A DNA stretch of 64,000 nt, taken from Hymenobacter artigasi (GTDB taxonomy: Bacteria; Bacteroidota; Bacteroidia; Cytophagales; Hymenobacteraceae). Of the stretch, positions 1-7,973 are shown in pieces. The stretch covers positions 1 through 64,000 of the forward strand of contig NZ_JAAVTK010000006.1 in assembly GCF_012275535.1 (NCBI RefSeq), read 5' to 3'. Position 1 is the stretch's first letter. Each line of letters opens with the position of its first letter. The translations under genes were made by a program, and so were the position numbers. A model generated the notes under the pieces. That model had not been told where the DNA came from. It was given only the letters and a program-made list of their open reading frames with translations, and searched no databases.

Positions 1-92
1 CTGCACGCGCGGGTCCGTTAAATGGGCAAAGGAAGCGAAAGGGTCCATTCCCGAAACTAGCCTACGACCAGCTTACTTTTGGTGCGGAAGCC

Positions 93-1163
93 CTATACCT
101 TAACCGAGTTATCACCCAATATGTCCTGCACATACAGCATTTTAGTGAGTACAATGAGGATGGCCATGATGGGCGTGGCCAGAATCAGCCCCAAAATGCC
201 CGCGTAGGAGCCGATAACCAGCTGCGCAATGAAGATGAGGGCGGGCGGCATCGAAATCAGGCTTTTCTGAGCCAGCGGCGTGAGAATATTGCTCTCTACG
301 GCTTGCACGCCCAAGTAGAGTAGCACAATGTAAAGGGCTTCCTGCGGGCCGCCATTAAAGAAAGCCAGCAAAATGGCCGGCACCATGGCCACCAGCGGCC
401 CCAGGTTGGGAATGAAGGTGACGAGGCCGGCAAATAGCGCTAGGGCGCCCACCAGCGGCATGCCCAGCGCCCAGAGCCCCAGGGCGGTGAGCACGCCCAC
501 CATCGTCATCGAAAAAAGCTGCCCCAGAAACCATTTAATGAGCGTTGAGCTCACTTTATCCAGCACTTCGTTGGCCCGGTCGCGGCCGGCTTTGGGCACC
601 AGCATCACCATGCCGGCCCGATACAGCTTGGGCTGAATGGCAATGAACAGCGCCAGAAATACCACCACATACACATCGGCCAGCACACCAATGGTAGTCG
701 AAAAGATGCCCGTAGCCCGCCCCAGCCACTCCGAGCCGCCCCCCAGAATCTTCTTGTAGCTCAGGTTTTCCTGCGACAGCCATTCGCCCCAGCGGGTGCC
801 CGCAATGCGCTCCTGAAAGCTGCGATACGCCTCCGGCAGCTGCTCGCGCATCTGGCTGGCCTGCTCGCCAATCCGGGCTGAGAACAGCCAGCCCATGGCG
901 CCCAGCAGGCCCAGCACCAGCAATACTACCACCGCCAGCGCCAGGCCATTTGGTAGCTTGGTACGGCGGTGCAGCCACTCGGCACCGGCCCGCAGCGGCA
1001 GCGCAATGAGCAGCGCCGCCAGTACCCGCAGCAATACGGCGAAGGCCGTGCCCAGCAATCCCGTTATCAGCAGCACCACCAGGGCAATGCCAACCGCAAT
1101 GCCCACGCGGCGCACAAAAACATGCTGCGTCAATCGGCTAGCAACGGGCGTAAACTGGTCCAT
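93..1163 (-). CDS. AI-2E family transporter (PerM/TqsA-like membrane protein)
   Basis: A 356-residue polytopic membrane protein of the AI-2E transporter family. These are inner-membrane proteins, some of which export autoinducer-2 while others are ion antiporters, so the substrate here is unknown. The N-terminal half has two or three hydrophobic helices (about residues 20-90), followed by a hydrophilic stretch (about 95-150) and a C-terminal block of helices. That block includes the Gly/Pro-rich segment FIPNLGPLVAMVPA, a family hallmark. The length is normal for the family and the ATG at 1163 is the obvious start. It is the last gene of a minus-strand run and begins 24 bases after paaE ends, so co-transcription is likely. 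Family assignment is firm; function is not. Confidence 0.9.
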   Translation of the reverse strand: MDQFTPVASRLTQHVFVRRVGIAVGIALVVLLITGLLGTAFAVLLRVLAALLIALPLRAGAEWLHRRTKLPNGLALAVVVLLVLGLLGAMGWLFSARIGEQASQMREQLPEAYRSFQERIAGTRWGEWLSQENLSYKKILGGGSEWLGRATGIFSTTIGVLADVYVVVFLALFIAIQPKLYRAGMVMLVPKAGRDRANEVLDKVSSTLIKWFLGQLFSMTMVGVLTALGLWALGMPLVGALALFAGLVTFIPNLGPLVAMVPAILLAFFNGGPQEALYIVLLYLGVQAVESNILTPLAQKSLISMPPALIFIAQLVIGSYAGILGLILATPIMAILIVLTKMLYVQDILGDNSVKV

Positions 1164-1187
1164 CCGGCGGCGTTAAAGCGTTGGCAA

Positions 1188-2267
1188 CTACTGGTCGAAG
1201 TCCACCGCTACCGTTTCGGTGGTGGGGCGGGCCTGGCAGGTCAGCACGTAGCCTTTGGCTATTTCCGTGTCCGACAACGAGTAGTTTACGTCCATTTCCA
1301 CCTTGCCGGCCGTCACGCGGGCGCGGCAGGTGCTGCACATGCCATTTTTGCAGGAATACGGCGCGTCCACGCCGGTTTCCAGCAGCGCATCGAGGATGGT
1401 ATTGCCGTAGTACGACATCTCCAGCACGCGAGTGTTGCCGTCGAGCTGCACCGTCACGCGGCTATGCTTGTCGTCTTCACCCACGGGCGGCAGCTTGGGC
1501 TTAGGCGCCCCGGCCGCCCCGGCATTGGCCGAGCCAAACATCTCGAAATGAATCTTATCCGGCGTCACGCCGGCCTCAGTGAGGGCAGCCCGCACGCCGT
1601 TTATCATGTCCTCCGGCCCACAGATGAAGCACTCGTCAACCTGGCTGGCGGGCACAATCTTGTCCAGAAACTGCGCGGCCTTCGTTTGGTCGATGCGGCC
1701 AAACAACAGGTCCGACTCGCCTTGCTCACGGCTCAGCACATGGTACACGCTGAGCCGGTTCAGGAACCGGTTTTTCAGCCCTTCGATGCCTTCCTTAAAA
1801 ATGATGGAATTGCGGCCCCGGTTGCCGTATACCAGCGTTACCTGGCTGTCCGGCTCGGTCAGCAACACGGTTTTGATGATGCTGAAAACCGGCGTAATGC
1901 CGCTGCCGGCCGCGAAAAACAGGTAATTTTTGACTTGGTCCGGATGTAAAGAAGTGTGAAAGTGGCCGGCGGGCGGCATCACGTCCAGCTCCTCACCTAC
2001 GCGCAAACCATCTACGGCCAACGACGAAAACCGCCCCTGCGGCACCTTTTTGATGGCCACCTGCCATTCGCCTTCCAGCGGGCTGCTGCAAATGGAATAC
2101 GAGCGCCGCAGCTCCTCGCCATCGTGCTCGCGCCGAAACGTGAGGTACTGCCCCTGCGTGAACGCAAACGTTTCGCGCAGTTCCGCCGGCATGTCCAGCG
2201 ACACCACCACGCTGTCGGGGGTTTCCCGCTGAATGCGCTTGATTTTTACTTTATGGAAACGGCTCAT
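1188..2267 (-). CDS. paaE: PaaE-like ferredoxin-NADP(+) reductase with C-terminal 2Fe-2S domain
   Basis: A 359-residue flavoprotein reductase that passes electrons from NAD(P)H through FAD to a 2Fe-2S centre and on to an oxygenase. In the phenylacetate pathway the partner is the PaaABC epoxidase. The FAD-binding motif RSYSICSS lies near residue 55, a nucleotide-binding domain follows, and the C-terminal plant-type ferredoxin domain has Cys306, Cys311, Cys314 and Cys344 in the correct C-x4-C-x2-C-x29-C spacing. It starts 2 bases after the TetR gene stops, so the two are an operon. No paaABCD genes are adjacent, so it may serve another oxygenase or desaturase. The fold is certain; the pathway is inferred. 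Confidence 0.88.
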   Translation of the reverse strand: MSRFHKVKIKRIQRETPDSVVVSLDMPAELRETFAFTQGQYLTFRREHDGEELRRSYSICSSPLEGEWQVAIKKVPQGRFSSLAVDGLRVGEELDVMPPAGHFHTSLHPDQVKNYLFFAAGSGITPVFSIIKTVLLTEPDSQVTLVYGNRGRNSIIFKEGIEGLKNRFLNRLSVYHVLSREQGESDLLFGRIDQTKAAQFLDKIVPASQVDECFICGPEDMINGVRAALTEAGVTPDKIHFEMFGSANAGAAGAPKPKLPPVGEDDKHSRVTVQLDGNTRVLEMSYYGNTILDALLETGVDAPYSCKNGMCSTCRARVTAGKVEMDVNYSLSDTEIAKGYVLTCQARPTTETVAVDFDQ

Positions 2268-2269
2268 TG

Positions 2270-2848
2270 TTAGTTCTTTGCCAGGCCATTCAACAGAATG
2301 GTCATGATATCATCTTCCAGCTCCTGCGCCGTGACGCCCCGGCCCGGCCGGTACCACAGCTCCACCCACCGCACCGCCGATAGAATAGTGAACAACGCCA
2401 CCGAGGCATTCACGGGCCGAAACTCGCCGGCCGCGATACCGCTTTCAATCAGCGCCGCGAAGCCCTTTTCGTACTGCTTGCGGGCATCTTTAAACTGTTC
2501 CAGCTTGCCGCTGGTCAGGTATTTCCAGTCGTTGTTGGCCACCGACACGGCCGCGCCGTCCTCCAGCATCAGGTTGATGTGCAGGCGCAACAGCTGCTTC
2601 AGCTTGTCGCCGTTCGAGCCGGACATCTGCTCCACATCGGCCAGCTGCGCGATGTAGGTATCGGAAACGTGAAAGCAGAGGTGTTCCAGAATCTCATCCT
2701 TCGACTTGATGTGGTTGTACATGCTGGCCGCCTCCATGCCCACTTCACCCGCCAGGTCACGCATCGACGTGCCACCGAAGCCTTTCAGCTTGAATAGCTT
2801 AGCAGCCTCGTCCAGAATAATCTGGCGCTTGTTTAGCTTCTTGCTCAT
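2270..2848 (-). CDS. TetR/AcrR family transcriptional regulator
   Basis: A 192-residue one-component regulator. Residues about 10-55 form the TetR helix-turn-helix, with the typical core TSMRDLAGEVGMEAASMYNHIKSK; the rest is a variable ligand-binding helical domain. The ATG at 2848 gives the normal MSKKLNKRQ-type N terminus. An in-frame upstream start at 2890 would add 14 residues that do not look like the family. The gene is immediately upstream of paaE with a 2-base gap, so it probably controls its own operon. A dyad at 2988-3003 is a candidate operator. The ligand is unknown; a phenylacetyl-CoA-type effector is only a guess from the neighbour. Confidence 0.9.
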   Translation of the reverse strand: MSKKLNKRQIILDEAAKLFKLKGFGGTSMRDLAGEVGMEAASMYNHIKSKDEILEHLCFHVSDTYIAQLADVEQMSGSNGDKLKQLLRLHINLMLEDGAAVSVANNDWKYLTSGKLEQFKDARKQYEKGFAALIESGIAAGEFRPVNASVALFTILSAVRWVELWYRPGRGVTAQELEDDIMTILLNGLAKN

Positions 2849-2987
2849 GCGCTGAGCGGGAAAGGCCCGGGCGAGGCAGTTCGGCTGCAATACAGCGCAA
2901 ATTGCTCAATATCAGAATTGAGGACCATACAATGAGAAAGCGAAGGGTGGGAATTGGGTAACTCAAAGGTACAGCAGCCTATTAAAC

Positions 2988-3003
2988 TAACAAATGTTTG
3001 TTA
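2988..3003. promoter_or_regulatory. Candidate TetR operator (7-bp dyad)
   Basis: TAACAAA and TTTGTTA form perfect 7-base arms separated by TG, about 140 bases upstream of the tetR start at 2848. Size and symmetry fit a TetR-family operator. Binding is inferred. Confidence 0.5.
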
Positions 3004-3146
3004 TTGCCTGGCGCTCATTCCGGCCACCCGCAGGGTTGCACAAACACTAATCATCTCGGCATATTTTGACAATGCAACCACGATTCCCCACAGTTTTGCA
3101 AGTGACATCATATTTTCAATGATTTTATAATTCTGATTATCAATCT

Positions 3147-3183
3147 AGTGAGTGTTCACTTACAGATAGTGAGCTAACACTCA
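3147..3183. promoter_or_regulatory. Candidate compound operator with TGAGTGTT half-sites
   Basis: AGTGAGTGTTCACT (3147-3160) is a small dyad with 5-base arms. TGAGTGTT (3149-3156) is repeated in inverted form as AACACTCA at 3176-3183. Such spaced inverted half-sites are usual for TetR regulators. It could serve either of the two flanking tetR genes. Confidence 0.45.
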
Positions 3184-3367
3184 TTTTAGAAAACAAAAGC
3201 TTACCTACCTTTGTCCCGCTGCCGAACAACATCTCACCCATTTGCCAGGCAGCCAAATTCCCACGTTCTGTTTAACCAGATGAACTCCCACCCCGTCTGG
3301 CAACATTTGCTGAAAATGACGTTGCCTTCGCGCTAGAGGGTTCCAACAACGAGTTTATCAGCCTATT

Positions 3368-3407
3368 ACAGCCGGCTAAATCGAATACGTTCGATTTAGC
3401 CGGCTGT
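3368..3407. terminator. Perfect 18-bp stem-loop upstream of the second tetR gene
   Basis: The arms 3368-3385 and 3390-3407 are perfectly complementary with a TACG tetraloop, and the sequence CCTTTT follows. It resembles an intrinsic terminator, but there is no gene just upstream on the plus strand, so it may be an insulator or a dyad element. Confidence 0.5.
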
Positions 3408-3537
3408 ACCTTTTGGGGGTAATCTGAGCCATTGGGGTTTTTAATCCGGATGGCTTAGAGTACCTTACCTAAAACTCGCATTTTCCCAGCCCGAAACCGT
3501 TATTTCGGGCATTCATCTTCTTCATCCGGTCTGGCCA

Positions 3538-4080
3538 ATGACCAGTCATTCTAAAATCGAACAAACGGCCCTGCAGCTCTTCGGTGAGCGCGGGTACGAC
3601 AATACCTCCACCCTGCTCATCGCAAAGACGGCCGGGGTTTCCGAAGCCTTGTTGTTCAAGTATTTCCTGAGCAAAGAGAAGCTTTTTGAGTACCTGATTA
3701 AGCAGGGCTTCCAGCGCATTGTGGAAGCCAATCGGGGCATTCTCGCCGAGAAAGACCCCCGAGCGCTGATTGAGAAAACCATCGACCTGCCCTACAAGCT
3801 GGTACATGACGAACCCGATTTCTGGAAAGTGCAGGACAAGGAGTTTAGCAAGCCGTTGGTGCAAAAGTACTTTCAGCGCTTCATGAGCCCCATTGATAGC
3901 CTCTTGAAGCAGGCCTTTGTACAGCTGGGTACTGATGACCCGGAAATGATGACGCTGCGGCTGCTGTTGCTTATCCAGAGCCTGTGGCGCAACCTGCTGT
4001 ATGAGCACGATGAAAGCCTGCTGCGCGTGGGTGAGCACCTCAAAAACACGTACGTGCAGGGACTGCCGCTACCCAAATAA
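3538..4080 (+). CDS. TetR/AcrR family transcriptional regulator
   Basis: A 180-residue TetR-family repressor. The N-terminal helix-turn-helix (about residues 5-50) contains the segment TSTLLIAKTAGVSEALLFKYFLSKEKLFEYLI, here quoted only to show the family core: alanine-glycine-valine turn, then the recognition helix ending in KYF and KEKL. The remainder is a helical ligand domain with no recognisable specificity. The ATG at 3538 follows the long intergenic region with dyads. The ClC channel gene lies 187 bases downstream on the same strand, so the regulator could control it, but no shared operator is seen. Confidence 0.88.
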   Translation: MTSHSKIEQTALQLFGERGYDNTSTLLIAKTAGVSEALLFKYFLSKEKLFEYLIKQGFQRIVEANRGILAEKDPRALIEKTIDLPYKLVHDEPDFWKVQDKEFSKPLVQKYFQRFMSPIDSLLKQAFVQLGTDDPEMMTLRLLLLIQSLWRNLLYEHDESLLRVGEHLKNTYVQGLPLPK

Positions 4081-4267
4081 AGTGAGGCTTGATAAAAATT
4101 CAGCCCGCCTTTATCACGTAACAACTAATTGATTTCCATATAATTAAACAACAAAAGTTCCTTGCTGAACAGGCTGTTGGCCGGATAGGTAAAGGCCGGC
4201 TGCAAAACGTTTACATCTACGGTTCCCAATTTTGCGTTGGTTAAAGTGCCGTTCACTTTTCTTGCCC

Positions 4268-6055
4268 ATGCCCCATCACGCCGTTCACCGCTTGCTGCGC
4301 CCGCTATTGCTTTGGCGGGCACGCCACATCAGTGAGCGGATGTATATGCTCATTCTGAGCGTGTTGGTGGGCGCGGCGGCGGGCCTCGCGGCAGTGGTAC
4401 TGAAAAACTCGGTTCACTGGGCCCAGGAGATGCTGCGCATGGGCATTTCGGAGCCCAACCGGGTATTTGCGCTTTCGGTGTACCCGGTTATCGGCATTGC
4501 GCTCACGGTGCTTTTCACCAAGCTGTTTCTGGGCGGGCAACTGGGGCGCGGCATTGCCCCCATCATCTACAACACGGCCCGGGAAGGCAGCGTTGTCCCG
4601 CGCTCCAAGCTGTATTCGCAGCTGGTGACGGCCTTTTTTACGGTCACGTTTGGGGGCTCGGCCGGTACCGAGGCCCCGATTTCGGTTACGGGCGCGGCCA
4701 TTGGCTCCAACGCGGGCCGGATACTGCACCTGGACCGGCGGCGGCGACGGCTGCTCACGGGCTGCGGGGCGGCGGCGGGCGTGGCGGCCATCTTCAACTC
4801 GCCCATCGCGGGGGTGCTGTTTGCGGTCGAAACCATTTTGCTGGAGCTGCCGGCGCAGTATTTCATTCCGCTGCTGATTTCGTCGGCCACGGCCACGGTG
4901 ATTTCGAAAGCTCTGTACGAAGGCCAGCCGTTCGTGCTTATCACCACCAGCTGGCCGGTCGATGCGGTGCCATTCTACGTGCTGCTGGGGCTGTTCACGG
5001 CCTTCTTCTCGGTATATATGATTCGGACCTACCACTGGTTCGACCGTTTTTTTGAGCGTTGGCCGGGCCTGAACTGGCGCAAGGTACTCGTAGCGGGCAG
5101 TGCGCTGGGCGGGCTTATTTTCCTGTTTCCAACGCTGTATGGCGAGGGCTACAACACGGTGGAGCTGCTGCTGCGCGGCCACGCCGACCAAATCACGGAT
5201 GGCAGCATATTCTCTGTTTATCAGGACAATAACCCCTGGCTCCTGCTGGTACTGGTGCTGTTCAGCATGATGCTAAAGGTGGTGGCCACGAGCATTACGG
5301 TGGGCGGTGGCGGCAATGGCGGCATGTTCGGCTCGTCGCTGTTTGCGGGGGCACTGGCGGGGTTTTTCTTTGCCCGGCTCATCAATTTGAGCGGGCTGGT
5401 GCACATTCCGGAGGTGCATTTTGTGGTGTTGGGCATGGCGGGCACGCTGGCGGGCGTTATTCATGCGCCGCTCACGGCCATTTTTCTCATTGCCGAGATT
5501 ACCGGCGGCTACGCGCTGTTTGTGCCCCTGATGGTGGTTACCAGCAGCTCCTACCTGATTACCAAATACTTCGAGCCGTATTCGGTGTATACGCGCAAGC
5601 TCACGCTGAAGGGCGTGGACGTGTATGCCAACCGCGACCGGGGCCTGCTGGCCCAGCTGGACCCGCGCAAGCTGCTCGAAACCGATTTCGTTCCTGTGCG
5701 GCCCAAAACGACGCTGGGCGAGCTGGTGGATATTTTCCGCCATTCGTCGCGCAATTTGTTTCCGGTGGTGGCGGCCGGGGGGCGGCTGCTGGGCGTGGTC
5801 AGCCTCGATTCGGTGCGCGATGCGCTCTTTGATGATGCCCACTACGGCACCACTAATGTGCGCGAGCTGATGAAGCCCGCCCCGGCCGTAGTAGGCCCCA
5901 ATGATAACCTGGAACACACCCTCAGCCTGCTTGACCGCCACGGGGCCTGGGCCCTGCCGGTGTGCGAGGAGGACGGCCGCTACCTGGGCTTCATCCTAAA
6001 ATCGGCTATTCTGGCGCGCTACCGCAAGCAGCTGATTCAGGAAAGTGAGGCTTGA
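4268..6055 (+). CDS. ClC family chloride channel/transporter with C-terminal CBS pair
   Basis: A 595-residue ClC protein. Residues about 20-430 form the membrane core. The conserved segment GGSAGTEAPI carries the gating glutamate in the position of GKEGP, and NSPIAGVLFAVE is the next family signature. Two CBS domains occupy about residues 470-590 and probably bind adenine nucleotides to regulate transport. An upstream in-frame TTG at 4232 exists, but the ATG at 4268 gives a normal N terminus. The protein would move chloride (or fluoride, nitrate) across the inner membrane; whether it is a channel or a proton antiporter cannot be told with confidence. It ends just before a 39-bp dyad repeat. 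Confidence 0.92.
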   Translation: MPHHAVHRLLRPLLLWRARHISERMYMLILSVLVGAAAGLAAVVLKNSVHWAQEMLRMGISEPNRVFALSVYPVIGIALTVLFTKLFLGGQLGRGIAPIIYNTAREGSVVPRSKLYSQLVTAFFTVTFGGSAGTEAPISVTGAAIGSNAGRILHLDRRRRRLLTGCGAAAGVAAIFNSPIAGVLFAVETILLELPAQYFIPLLISSATATVISKALYEGQPFVLITTSWPVDAVPFYVLLGLFTAFFSVYMIRTYHWFDRFFERWPGLNWRKVLVAGSALGGLIFLFPTLYGEGYNTVELLLRGHADQITDGSIFSVYQDNNPWLLLVLVLFSMMLKVVATSITVGGGGNGGMFGSSLFAGALAGFFFARLINLSGLVHIPEVHFVVLGMAGTLAGVIHAPLTAIFLIAEITGGYALFVPLMVVTSSSYLITKYFEPYSVYTRKLTLKGVDVYANRDRGLLAQLDPRKLLETDFVPVRPKTTLGELVDIFRHSSRNLFPVVAAGGRLLGVVSLDSVRDALFDDAHYGTTNVRELMKPAPAVVGPNDNLEHTLSLLDRHGAWALPVCEEDGRYLGFILKSAILARYRKQLIQESEA

Positions 6056-6069
6056 TGCTGCGCTAAAAA

Positions 6070-6163
6070 GCACGTCATGCAGAGCGGAGCGAAGCATCTT
6101 TACCGCAATAGCAACTGATTACTGTTGCGGTAAAGATGCTTCGCTCCGCTCTGCATGACGTGC
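6070..6163. repeat. Family A dyad repeat, copy 1 (perfect 39-bp arms)
   Basis: The arms 6070-6108 and 6125-6163 are perfectly complementary, separated by 16 bases. The outer part reads GCACGTCATGCAGAGCGGAG. Related copies occur near 27552, 36003 and 37540. It follows the ClC gene and may act as a terminator as well as being a dispersed element. Confidence 0.85.
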
Positions 6164-6309
6164 TATTTGGGCATGTTCCTAATGAGGAATAAAGAACGAG
6201 GGATTTACTTTTGTGAGGCTGTTCATTTTCACCTTCCACTCTCAACGCCTCATTCCCCATTCTTAACTCTTCACCAAGCATCGCGATAATCGGTGGCGGC
6301 CCGGCAGGC

Positions 6310-7521
6310 TTGCTGGCGGCCCAGCGGCTGGCCGGGCGCGGCTGGAAAGTGCAGCTTTTTGAAGCGCAGGGCACCGTGGGGCGCAAGTTTCTGGTGGCGG
6401 GGCACGGCGGTTTCAACCTAAGCAACTCGGAAGATGCCGCGCATTTTGCCGGGCGCTACGGGGCCGAAAGCACCCGCTTCGGGGCGCTGCTGGAACACTT
6501 TTCGGCCGCTGATTTGCGGGCCTGGGCCGCTGATTTGGGCATCGAGACCTTCGTGGGTACCAGCGGGCGCATCTTTCCGGTAGCGGCGCACAAGCCCGCC
6601 GATTTGCTGCGGGCCTGGCTGGGGCGGCTGCGCGAGCTGGGCGTTGAAATTAATACCCGCCACCGCTGGCTGGGCTTTGCGGGCGCTACCGGCCTGCGCC
6701 TGCGCGACGAAAGCACCGGGGCCGGCCGCGAATTCATCATCGAGCCCACGGCTACGGTGCTGGCGCTGGGCGGCGCGAGCTGGGCCAAAACCGGCTCCGA
6801 TGGCGCGTGGGTGCCGCTGCTGGAAGAAATTGGGGTACCGGTAGTGCCCTTCGCGCCGGCCAACTGCGGCGCGGAAGTAGGCTGGTCGGCCTTCTTCCAG
6901 GAGAAAGTAGGCCGGGCACCACTCAAAAACATTGCCCTGCGGGTGAACGATGGCCCGGCCGTGCGCGGCGAGCTCATGCTCACCGATTATGGGGTGGAAG
7001 GCACGCCGGTGTACGCCCTCACTCCCGAGGTGCGGGCCGCGCGGGCGGCGGGCGGCCCGGCCGTGCTGCACCTCAATCTCAAACCCGACCTTCCCCCTGC
7101 CACGCTCCTCCAGAAGCTGCTTCAGCCGCGCGGCAAAGCCTCTTTCCCGGAGTTTTTGAAGAAAACGCTGCATCTGGGGCCGCCCGTGCCCACGCTGCTG
7201 CGCGAGGTAGCCCCCGAGGCGGCGGCTCTGCATCCGGAAGCGCTGGCGGCCCTGCTCACGGCGGTGCCGCTACCCGTTGCCGGCCTGCGGCCCCTAGATG
7301 AGGCTATTTCTACGGCGGGCGGCATCGCCTTTGCGGCCGTAGACGAGCACCTGATGCTGCGGCAGCGGCCCGGCACCTTCGTGGCCGGCGAAATGCTGGA
7401 CTGGGAGGCGCCGACTGGCGGCTACCTGCTGCAGGGCTGCTTCAGCACCGGGGCGTGGGTGGCGCGTGGAGTGGCGTTGCGCTTAATGAAGAATGAGGAT
7501 GATGCCCTTCCTTATTCCTGA
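6310..7521 (+). CDS. BaiN/HI0933-type NAD(P)/FAD-dependent flavoprotein (aminoacetone oxidase family)
   Basis: A flavoprotein of the HI0933/YhiN/BaiN family. The coding frame is open from 6217, and it encodes the dinucleotide-binding signature IAIIGGGPAGLLAA just upstream of the first conventional start, the TTG at 6310. The true N terminus must therefore lie upstream, perhaps at the ATT at 6259 or the ATC at 6280, because a start at 6310 would cut the FAD-binding motif. Further family marks are GRKFLVAGHGGFNLSNSE near the N terminus, and GEMLDWEAPTGGYLLQ with the final GCFSTG segment near the C terminus. Members oxidise or reduce diverse substrates, and the one here is unknown. The last codons lie next to a convergent small membrane gene. 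Confidence 0.85.
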   Translation: MLAAQRLAGRGWKVQLFEAQGTVGRKFLVAGHGGFNLSNSEDAAHFAGRYGAESTRFGALLEHFSAADLRAWAADLGIETFVGTSGRIFPVAAHKPADLLRAWLGRLRELGVEINTRHRWLGFAGATGLRLRDESTGAGREFIIEPTATVLALGGASWAKTGSDGAWVPLLEEIGVPVVPFAPANCGAEVGWSAFFQEKVGRAPLKNIALRVNDGPAVRGELMLTDYGVEGTPVYALTPEVRAARAAGGPAVLHLNLKPDLPPATLLQKLLQPRGKASFPEFLKKTLHLGPPVPTLLREVAPEAAALHPEALAALLTAVPLPVAGLRPLDEAISTAGGIAFAAVDEHLMLRQRPGTFVAGEMLDWEAPTGGYLLQGCFSTGAWVARGVALRLMKNEDDALPYS

Positions 7522-7779
7522 TTAAACGCGGAGCTTTTTAGCTTTTTCATCGGCCTCGCGGAGGATTTCGCGGGCTTCGCCGAGCAGACGGCGGCCAGGA
7601 TTTAGTTCGTCGCGGGCGATGAGGGCGAACAGCAGGAAGAACGAAACCAGCGGCAGCAGCCAGCCCAGCGCAAACCACAGCCAGAACGACCGGCCCCGGC
7701 TATTGGCGCAGTACCCGGTCAATATCGGAATAAAAGATATGGCCACCACCACCACAAAAAGCATGTCGATGAAAGGCAT
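7522..7779 (-). CDS. Small membrane protein of unknown function
   Basis: An 85-residue protein with two hydrophobic helices (about residues 2-22 and 30-52) around a short loop CANSRGRSF, then a charged, probably helical C-terminal tail rich in Glu, Ala and Lys. The ATG at 7779 begins MPFIDML and is preferred over a start 42 bases upstream. Its stop directly adjoins the stop of the convergent flavoprotein gene. I do not recognise a named family, although short two-helix proteins of this type are common in Bacteroidota. Confidence 0.65.
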   Translation of the reverse strand: MPFIDMLFVVVVAISFIPILTGYCANSRGRSFWLWFALGWLLPLVSFFLLFALIARDELNPGRRLLGEAREILREADEKAKKLRV

Positions 7780-7973
7780 AGGCTTGCGGAGTTGGAGAGG
7801 TGAGAGCGAGACGGCTACCACAGCCGGCGTGGTACCGAAGATACGGCTTTTAGAGAAATGATTTAAGCAGTCAGGCAGGAAATTTGTTTCGGCAGACCAC
7901 TATCCGGCCATTTTTTGCGTAGTTCGGGCTGAAGTCGGGCCCGCAGCGGGGTTCGGCCGTTCTGTACTTGCCC

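Larger units (their letters stand above)
2849..3537. other. Long AT-richer intergenic region between two tetR genes
   Basis: This 689-base gap separates a minus-strand tetR from a plus-strand tetR, so it holds two divergent promoters. Visible elements are two operator-like dyads (2988-3003 and 3147-3183) and a strong hairpin at 3368-3407. I see no convincing coding sequence in it. It is clearly richer in A+T than the flanking genes. Confidence 0.6.
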
